From a virus: a DNA stretch of 42,162 nt. The stretch's first letter is position 1. Every line of letters starts with the position of its first letter. A program made the position numbers and the translations under genes. Shown one piece after another: positions 23,945 to 32,100 of this stretch. The notes below the pieces were generated by a model. That model saw only the letters and a program-made list of their open reading frames with translations. It had not been told where the DNA came from and did no database searches. The DNA lies in IMG/VR virus record IMGVR_UViG_3300017730_000022, positions 1-42,162 of that record; one strand, written 5' to 3'.

Positions 23945-24370
23945 ATGAGGCCTACTAAACCAGCTGCAATTAGTGCAACTAAAAAGAGTGTAAGTCTATA
24001 CCCAGATCAGTGGGCATGGATCGACAAAATTGCATCAGAACGATTCAATGGAAACAGAAGTAAAGCTATTCAAGAGCTGCTTAAAAAAGCAATTGAACTA
24101 GAATCTAATACTTATAATCAAAAAGAATTAAAGATTTCATCATCCCAAGAAAATCAATCTAATTATGGCCCAGAATTTAGAGATCAATTTTCCAAATTAG
24201 AAAACAAAATTGATAAATTGGTTGCTGAGAGTTTGGTTACAAGGGCTTTAACTGGTCCAGAAATTAATCAAAAGGAACTGTCATTGATGTTAGCTGAGGG
24301 ATTTTTGCAGCTCACACTTGAAAAAAATAAAAAAAATGATCACAAACCAACAATAAAAACAATGTTATAA
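23945..24370 (+). CDS. Ribbon-helix-helix regulator, candidate lysogeny repressor
   Basis: 141 residues. Residues 10-55 are a ribbon-helix-helix: strand ATKKSVSLYPD, helix WAWIDKIASERF, loop NGNRS, helix KAIQELLKKAIELE. The C-terminal ~85 residues are helical and charged (FRDQFSKLENKIDKLVAESL), suited to oligomerisation. It is divergent from the early operon and read toward the integrase, the place of a prophage repressor. It shares the ATKKSxSL strand with the minus-strand RHH gene. Repressor function is inference. Confidence 0.6.
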   Translation: MRPTKPAAISATKKSVSLYPDQWAWIDKIASERFNGNRSKAIQELLKKAIELESNTYNQKELKISSSQENQSNYGPEFRDQFSKLENKIDKLVAESLVTRALTGPEINQKELSLMLAEGFLQLTLEKNKKNDHKPTIKTML

Positions 24371-24469
24371 TTGCGACAAAGAGCAACCAAATAAGACATA
24401 TCGAACCTCTAAAAAGAGCAACTTTAGGCAACTAAAAAGTCACAAACCCTCTAAAAACAGGAAAGACCT

Positions 24470-24489
24470 AAGTCTCTCTGGCCCGACCA
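24470..24489 (+). other. Candidate attP core resembling tRNA-Pro 3' end
   Basis: AAGTCTCTCTGGCCCGACCA fits a tRNA 3' end: T-loop end (AAGT), 5-nt T-stem strand CTCTC, 7-nt acceptor strand TGGCCCG, discriminator A and CCA. An acceptor ending in G before ACCA (C1-G72 pair) is characteristic of bacterial tRNA-Pro. The preceding T-stem (GAAAG) and loop are degraded, as expected when a phage carries only the crossover portion. It lies 135 bp upstream of integrase, a common attP place. Confidence 0.45.
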
Positions 24490-24570
24490 ATTATTTTTAT
24501 AAATCACCCTTAAACCCCTTATAAACAAAGCCTTAACAAAGATTTAGAACACTTCAAAAAATAAAAATAA

Positions 24571-24601
24571 TTGACAAAAAAGGACAAAAGATGCCTATTA
24601 G
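24571..24601 (+). promoter_or_regulatory. Possible integrase promoter
   Basis: TTGACA at 24571-24576 and a weak -10 (TATTAG at 24596-24601, 19-bp spacing) lie just upstream of the integrase start. The -35 is exact, the -10 and spacing are poor. Confidence 0.3.
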
Positions 24602-24624
24602 ATGCTTTAAAAGGCACTTGAAAG

Positions 24625-25764
24625 ATGCCTATAATAAGCACCTATAAAGCACTTAGACTCGACCACATGAAAGTCACGTTATTAAAAGACTCAAAACGAA
24701 AATCCCCTTGGGGTTCTCAATGGAGATTACAAGGAAAACGATTCCACAAATGGTTTAAATCAAGATCAGAACGAGATAAATTCGTTCGTGATATAACCGA
24801 AAAAGCCAAGTTTGATGGAATTGATTCAATCTCTGTTTCAAAGGAAGATCAATACCTCCTGAAAAAAATTAAAGAACTCTGTGGAGAAACAGATCCGCTG
24901 GATGCAATCAGATTCTTTTTAGAGCACGGACCCAAGAATGATGTCAGTGTAAATGATGCACTGATTAAATTTCATGAGCATCGTGAGAAGCTACTCCTAG
25001 CATTAGACACATATCGCCATGATCGAAATATATTAGGAAGATTTGAAGATTCCTATGGCACACATCTACTGCATACAATAACTCACAACCAAATTCAAAA
25101 TTGGCTTGATTTACTTCCTTATGACAATCCAACTACGGTCCACAACTACCGCAAGACAGTAAAAACTTTTTTATCTTGGTGCGTCAAACAAGAATACATC
25201 GCAAAAAATCCTTGTGATCTGCTAACAATAGCAAAGAAAAAACCCCAAGAGGTTACAATTCTACCCCCGGAAACCATAGCAAAGGTTTTTGAACTTTCTA
25301 AAGACGATTGTGATCTTTGTGGGTTGATGGCAATCGGTTTCTTTTCTGGATTGCGTTCATCATCAATAGAAAGACTGGAGCCAACTGACATTAATTTAGA
25401 TGAAAGAATGATAATTATGGAGGCTGGCAAGTTTAAAACTGGAAAAAGACATCTGATTGATGGCTCCATGATTCCAGATACTCTTTGGTTGTGGCTTGAA
25501 CGAGCGGATTTAGATGCATTGTGCAGCATTAAGAAATCAGTATATAACAATCGTAGAGGTAAAGCATTCGCAAAAGCTGGTATTACTGAGATCCCCCACA
25601 ACCTGGCCAGACACTCATTTGCCTCTTATCACTGTGCCTTAGACATGTCTGCAAGCAAAACCGCAATGGTTCTTGGTCATACCTCTGAGGCCATGCTCTG
25701 GAACCATTATAAAGGAATCGCAACAAAAACTGACGCTAAAAAATACTTCGCTATAAAACCATGA
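24625..25764 (+). CDS. int: Tyrosine site-specific integrase
   Basis: 379 residues. N-terminal arm-binding part ~15-75 (SQWRLQGKRFHKWFKSR), core-binding SAM-like part ~105-200 (LIKFHEHREKL, TTVHNYRKTVKTFLSWCVKQ), catalytic domain ~205-379. Full catalytic set: R244 in SGLRSS, K271/K274 in KFKTGKR, H325 and R329 in PHNLARHSF, H352 in LGHTS and Y362 in NHYKG. It would integrate the phage at a host att site. The ATG at 24625 overlaps a putative arm repeat; M15 at 24667 is an alternative start. The 3' end overlaps the next gene by ATGA. Confidence 0.92.
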   Translation: MPIISTYKALRLDHMKVTLLKDSKRKSPWGSQWRLQGKRFHKWFKSRSERDKFVRDITEKAKFDGIDSISVSKEDQYLLKKIKELCGETDPLDAIRFFLEHGPKNDVSVNDALIKFHEHREKLLLALDTYRHDRNILGRFEDSYGTHLLHTITHNQIQNWLDLLPYDNPTTVHNYRKTVKTFLSWCVKQEYIAKNPCDLLTIAKKKPQEVTILPPETIAKVFELSKDDCDLCGLMAIGFFSGLRSSSIERLEPTDINLDERMIIMEAGKFKTGKRHLIDGSMIPDTLWLWLERADLDALCSIKKSVYNNRRGKAFAKAGITEIPHNLARHSFASYHCALDMSASKTAMVLGHTSEAMLWNHYKGIATKTDAKKYFAIKP

Positions 25765-25970
25765 CTGCCAAAAAAAAGATACCACCCAAAAGAAAACCAG
25801 GAATTAAATATCCATCCAAGCAAAGGAAAGAGACGAACACTGTTATAAATTGGTCTTGCTCTAACCAAATGAAAGAAAGAGTCAGAAATGCTGCTCTTGC
25901 AGACAATCGAAGTGTTTCAAGTTGGTTGTCCAATTATGTGGACCAGATGTTAAAAATTCAAAAAATGTAA
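25761..25970 (+). CDS. Small Arc-type RHH protein, possible recombination directionality factor
   Basis: 69 residues, ATG overlapping the integrase stop (ATGA). A basic N-terminus (KKKIPPKRKPGIKYPSKQRK) precedes a ribbon-helix-helix: strand TVINWSCS, helix QMKERVRNAALA, turn DNRS, helix VSSWLSNYVDQML. Coupling to integrase suggests a role in integration/excision or in autoregulation of int. No excisionase family signature is visible beyond the fold. Confidence 0.6.
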   Translation: MTAKKKIPPKRKPGIKYPSKQRKETNTVINWSCSNQMKERVRNAALADNRSVSSWLSNYVDQMLKIQKM

Positions 25971-25983
25971 CATTTTCTCTTGA

Positions 25984-25996
25984 TGCGTAACACGCA
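25984..25996. promoter_or_regulatory. Intergenic near-palindrome TGCGTAACACGCA
   Basis: The reverse-strand version of the element at 8573-8587, 14 bp after the small RHH gene and before the terminator. Confidence 0.4.
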
Positions 25997-26065
25997 TTAG
26001 GTGTATTCTGTTTCTATTAGGTGTTGTGGCCTAGTTCTATGTGTATAGTGCGTTAGTTATATACA

Positions 26066-26110
26066 GCCCTGCCAAGCGATAACGGTATCATTGCTTGGTG
26101 GGGCTTTTTT
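26066..26110 (+). terminator. Strong intrinsic terminator of the integrase operon
   Basis: A 12-bp stem GCCCTGCCAAGC / GCTTGGTGGGGC (two wobble pairs), with an inner GATA/TATC extension, is followed by TTTTTT on the plus strand. It stands between the convergent integrase operon and the giant minus-strand gene (ending 26122). A weak bidirectional role is possible because the minus-side trailer is TGTATAT. Confidence 0.85.
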
Positions 26111-26121
26111 ATTACGGAGTA

Positions 26122-29100
26122 TTATTTAATTTCAAAGTTTATACCCTTTTTAATTCCTGCTCTAATGATTCTCTGATGTATTACATTTTGCTTTTGTTCC
26201 AATTTAGCAATGACATCTCTATTATTTGTTGCAGCAATTAAATCATCTATTTTCCGTAGTGCTCCATTTGACGATTTAAAAAGAATATTTAGACCAATTT
26301 CTGTTTTGTATTTTTTGACAAATTCTTTTTGTTCTTCTCCTGATAAGCTTTTTGCCTCATCACTAAATGCTTTTACGTGACTTTCCATTGATCTATAATT
26401 AATTCTATCGACATAAGGTTTGTTTTTACCAGTAAATCGTCTTTTAAAAATTATTTCGTTTTCTTCCAAATCCTTGTCATCAATTAATTTTAAGGGTGTA
26501 TTTACTAAAGTTTTAAGAAAACTTCCAGCACCACCAGTAAAAAATCCAAATGTATGATCAATTGCCTCTGGGTTATAGTCAATTTTTCCACTTCTGAAAT
26601 CAGAACCTCCAGTAATTTCATTTAATTTTTTAGTAATTATCCTGGATGGTTCGCTAACAGAACTGAAGTATAACTGACTATTTGGTTTGTTTGCTTTACC
26701 AATATTTTCCTTTCTTATTGGAGCACCCATGAAATTTTCGTTGAGGCCATACTCAATCAATGGATCCAGTAATGTTGGACTAATCTGTTTTAGTAGAGTA
26801 TCACTACCACCGACAGGATTGAAACTATTAAGAACAGTAGCAGAAAGATTCATAGCTTCACTTGTTGGGCTGAATGGTTTTCCACTGAAACCGTTTGCAA
26901 CTGCGGATGCTAATGTATCTCCAAATGCATAGAGAGTATTGTAACCGTAAGGCAATGGAACTCTGATGTATTTAGATTTTCCAAACTCGTCCTCTTCTCC
27001 AGTCAGGAAAACCATACTGTGATGCCGGGTAAAATTATTGACTTTATCGAAATTATATCGGTCATCCTCATCCTCACCTCCTATTATTCGTTGTATAATG
27101 CCATTCACGAAACCAAAAAGAACACCACTTAATGCTAATTTTTGAACTTTCTTGTTTTTCATTGCACTCATAATCCTTGCTGAACCTTGGATACCAGCGT
27201 TAAAAAACATATACAATGCGTTAGCGTGTTGAGATGAATTTCCCTTTTTGTCAAAATTAACTGTCAGATTTTTAGCGTAAGCTGCTGCCTTGCTTTTTGA
27301 TTCTCCTTTGTCTAATAATGCCTTGTATGTTGCTAGTCGGATACCAGTTTCAATTACGGTATTATAATCTTCAACAAACTTTATAAATGATTTAAATCCA
27401 CCAATCAACGAGGGCCTTTTAGATATCCTATTGAGTTCTTTAGTGAGGTTGGAAGTAATCGATTCCACGTCTTGTAACCCCATAAAATTTACTTTACCAC
27501 CGTTAGCACTGAAGTCTTCATAAATTTTACTCCATTCTGTTGATGTATCCTTGTTTCGAATGTAATGCCTAGCACCAGCTAAAGCTTTTGGTATAGACAA
27601 GATAACATCTTTAGTAATTGCTTGCCCACTATCCGAAAGATTGGTTAAACCAAAAATAACATCCCTAATAAAATTCGTAAATGCAAACTCAGGATTATAA
27701 CTTGTATTGTTGGTTTTAATCATTCTAAGCAACTTGCCAAGAGAGGTTGTAATCAAGTTCGTTTGAGTTGCCCCTAAATTCTTAATGGCTTCTGCGATCC
27801 TTGCGTGTTCATTACTAAATTCTATAAACACTTTTTTTCCAGATTGTCTTACAGTGACTACATTTTTTTCAGTAGGATATCCTGTATCTACTGTTTGTTT
27901 TACTTTGCCATCAATAAGAGTTTTCCTCATTGGTAATTCTGTGCTTACTTTGTAAGCATTTTCGTCTGGATTTTCTTGAACAAAATTAAGCAGACGATTC
28001 ATTACGATATTTTTTTCTTCTCTAATGATACTTTCTTCTGCTTGGAGAAACACGTTTGCTACTATGTTTTCTGCTCTTGATTTTCGACCTAAAGCATTGA
28101 TAATCCCTTTTGCATTTTGATCGAAACCTTTTCCTGTTTTAGCTGTAGCCAGTCCATCGTCATCGTGTTTTAGAGGGACATAAAAATCATAACGGTTTGT
28201 GAGTTTATTGTATTCATCAGAGGTAATGATTCCAGATTCATACCGTGTGTATAAAGATCCCTTATTAATTTCAGAAATTTGTTTTTGTAATTCATCTAAA
28301 TTAGTAAAATCACTTGAAGCTTGTTCTTGCATTATTATTGCATCTGCTTCTGCATCAGTCATTCCAGACCCGGACTGATTATCGCCATCTGTTATTTCAG
28401 CAATTCTTTTGTTTCTTTCTTTTGCGTGGAGAGCATAGAGGTAGTTCTCTAATCTTTCTAAACCAATTTCTTTTGATCTTAGATTTTTAGCAAATGACTC
28501 TAGCTTATCCTCCCTAAATTTAAGTATTCGAGAACCGACTTTGCCATGATAAAGGGTTTCTCCCTGATATGGGTTGGCATAGTCATTGATAGTAATTCCC
28601 TTATCCTCTAAACTCTGCTGATATTTCTTTAAATCTATAAAATTATCCTGGAACTCATACCTAAATGATCCAAATTTATCTTTAATATCGGATGCTAAAC
28701 TAAATCTAATTGGATCAATTGAATTGTATTTATCATCAATATTAGGCTGGATAGACTGCTTGGAGAACCTAAGTTGATTCTGAGAATCTGGTGAAACTAT
28801 TTCTTTTAATGTGTTAGTTTCAATCATGTTTGCCATGATCGTAGATTCTTCATCAGTGTATTTATTGAAATTTGAATCAAACTCCTGATTTGCAAATTTA
28901 TCCATGATAGTATCTTGCATATCAATACCAGCAAAATCCTTTAGAGTCCTTACGAAATTCTTGTATAAGAGTCTCATTACCCCAATAAATGTAGATAAAT
29001 CTGGATCTGTCTCACTGATAAAATCAAAATATCTATCAGTCATCATTTCAGCGAAATACTCCAAGAAATTATCATAACGGTAGTCACTCTCATTGAACAT

Positions 29101-32100
29101 AAATACATAGTTTAATCCATCTTTACGGAAGTATTTATTAACAGTTTCGGTCCCTACATTGTCTGCAAGTTGTGAAAACTCTTTATTGTTAAGAATTAAA
29201 CTAGAAATAGGGATTTCAGTAGGTTCTTTAAATTTGAATGTAAGGCCCTTTAGTGCTGGATGATTTTTTATAAATGAAGTTTTTGATTTAATGTATTGAT
29301 TATTAAATTTTTCTTTAAATTCTGTTGGAACAAATCTCATTAGATGATGAAAAAATTCATGCACATAAGTATGAGGCTGATTGATTCTATTTTTATTAAT
29401 GCTTACAATATTATCAAAAAATCTGTAAGTCCCCTGTGTATTTTCAGATAATTTAACAAATTGAATTGCAGTCCCATCAAAGTAACTGTGCCCAATAACA
29501 TCAAAAAACTCACGAACTAAATCTGATATATTTTGGTTGTCAATATTAGATGCTAAATTAAACCGATTTGTTTTGCTTAATTTTTCAAACCTAATTTGTG
29601 CTTCAACTCTTTTTAATATAGAGTCAACACCTGTATCGTAAAGCTTATATACCCTGTCTTTTTCGGCATCCCAAGCTACCCTATTTTCGATTGGTCTAAA
29701 AACAAACTGTTCAGAGATGTTTTTCTTTAGATCCTTTATTTGTTTATTTCTTTCTACAATTGGTAATGCCAACAATTCGTCAAGTGTAGGACTGTCTTTT
29801 CCAATGATTCGACCTTGCCGAAATCTTCTAGGATTTACCCCATTAGGTAGTTCTTTTTTATTACGTTCGTAAGTATCCTTAATTAGCTCAATCTGTTCGG
29901 GACTAAAATTACTAGCATCAATTATAGAAATATCATCTAAGTCTTTTGAGACTTGTGAATTAACTAATGGATTTTCAGACTGCTTTGAGAACCTAATGCC
30001 ATCAGTATCTATCTGTAACCCTGTTTGTGATTTAAGTATATTTAAGTCACGATCATTAAATATGACATAATTATATTTGCTAGATCCTGGTGCAATAGTG
30101 GTGAACTTCTTTCTGCTTTTACTATCTGCAAATCTTAATCCTTTAACCCCTTTACTATTTAAATACTTAGATGTTTTTTTATCACCTCCAAGGTTTCTGG
30201 ACATTACCCTATAGTAATCAGATCCTTTTCCATCTCTTCCTTTTAACTGGTCGAATAAGTTTTTATCTTTTATAAAATCAGCAAATACTTGCTGAATTAA
30301 AGGACTCTGTCTGTGCATATGCACATCATACTCAAGTATGTTTGTTTTGTTCGCATTAAAAGCAACTTTATATAAATTACCTCCACCTTCTTCTTTTATT
30401 AAGTAATCTTTATTTGAATCAATATCATTAATTAACTCTTGGTTCTTATTAATTTCTTTATCAATACTATCAAGCTTAGTAAAAATATTTCTATCAATAT
30501 TAGGAACATTTCCCCCTAACTTATTCCATATTTTTATTTTATTCCAAAAACTAGATTCCCATTTATCTTGATCTAATTTCCTATCTCTTAATTGCTTATC
30601 TTCAACTTTTAGTAAATTTATATTTTTATTAGCTTCTAATTTTATAGCATCTAATTCAGATTGTTTTACTGTTTGTTTTCTTGAAGCTTTTAATAAAGCA
30701 CTATTCTTATACTCTGATAAATAATTATCTCCTAATATTTTAGTGAATTTAGCTTTTGGTTTAGGGCTAGTATCCTTTGATAAGACTTTCCTATACCAAT
30801 TCGCAATATACTTATCTTCAGCGAAATAAAGACCATAGCCAAATGCCTGTCTACCTTCGCCTGTTCCAATCTTTTCTAAGCTAAATTTATCAACGTTGTG
30901 CGGAGTTCCATGATATAAGTTAATATCACTAGATTTATTGGTTGAATATCGATAAGGTGATACTGGATTTTCAGACTGCTTGGAGAACCTAATGTCATCA
31001 GATGAATCGTCAAATCTTTTACTTAATGGGATTACGTTTCCTTTATCGTCATAAGTTACAGGGTCAGCTAATTTAATTTGGTTAGGATTAAAAGGTATAT
31101 AATGTTTTCCACTTGAAGGTCCAAAATCGTCAGGAGTTATTACACCATCATGCCCTTTTAATTTTAATGATTTAAATAATTCTTTATCAAATTTTCCGTT
31201 TATTTTTCCTCTTGCTAGTTTTTTGCCTTGCTCAATATTTAATTCAGCAGGGTTTTTCATTTTTATATAATAATTATTAACTCTTGGAAACTCATTGAAT
31301 GGTTGTGCTTTAATAACTTTTAAGTCCTTGAACTCTCCATCTGGAAAACTTGCTTCATAATCTTTAATTAAAGCATATTTATTCCCCCCAAAATCGTCTT
31401 CACCTAAATATTTATAAATTCCTTTATTACCAAAATTAGCTAACATCCCTATTTCTGGAATAGATTGTTCATCAGACAGTTCATCAATATCTCGCTCATT
31501 TGGTTTTTTACCCAGTGTAATAGTTTTACCCTTCCAATCAATTCTGTCGTTCATTGGGAATGAATACATATTTGCACCAACTCCAAAATATGCTGGTGTT
31601 TTAAATTTTGTAAAATACGGAGCAATAGTTCCATGTGGCTCAGGTCCAAAATTATACCCTGCACTTTCAGCAGCAGAATCCACCATTGACTGCAACTTAG
31701 CCTCATTCTTTTGTGGATCTTTGGATAACTCTAAATACTTAGAGTCAGACTGCTTGGAGAACCTTAGTTCTGGTTTAGTAACTTTAACACCAGCACCACC
31801 GTAAGGAGTTCTGGATATTTCAGCACCCGGTAACTCATTAGAAACAAACTCTACAAATTGTGCATGGGTATATCCTTTTTGAAATGTCCCAATAGTAGTT
31901 ATAATTTCTCTAGGACCAACAATACGAACACCACGAGTTTTAAGTCTGGCCTTAATGCTACCCCAGTCCATAACTTGCACATAAGCTGTTCCTCCTGGTT
32001 TTAATACACGGTATATGTCAGATAATATCTCTTTCCTTTTAGACTCTGGAACTACATTTAGAACCGCATTATTGATTACATAATCATAAGTATCACTAGG

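Larger units (their letters stand above)
24378..24655. repeat. Candidate integrase arm-type sites around attP
   Basis: Two direct-repeat pairs flank the tRNA-like core. AAAGAGCAAC occurs at 24378-24387 and 24413-24422 (35 bp apart); AAAGATGCCTAT occurs at 24587-24598 and 24621-24632 (34 bp apart). Related AAGGCACTT, AAGCACCTAT and AAGCACTT follow at 24611, 24636 and 24647. Similar spacing on both sides of a core is the usual attP arrangement for tyrosine integrases. Confidence 0.45.

Noticed and set aside
25146-25601. A 151-codon minus-strand ORF opposite integrase
   Set aside because: It is wholly antisense to the catalytic domain of integrase, has no recognisable features, and the integrase frame carries all catalytic residues.
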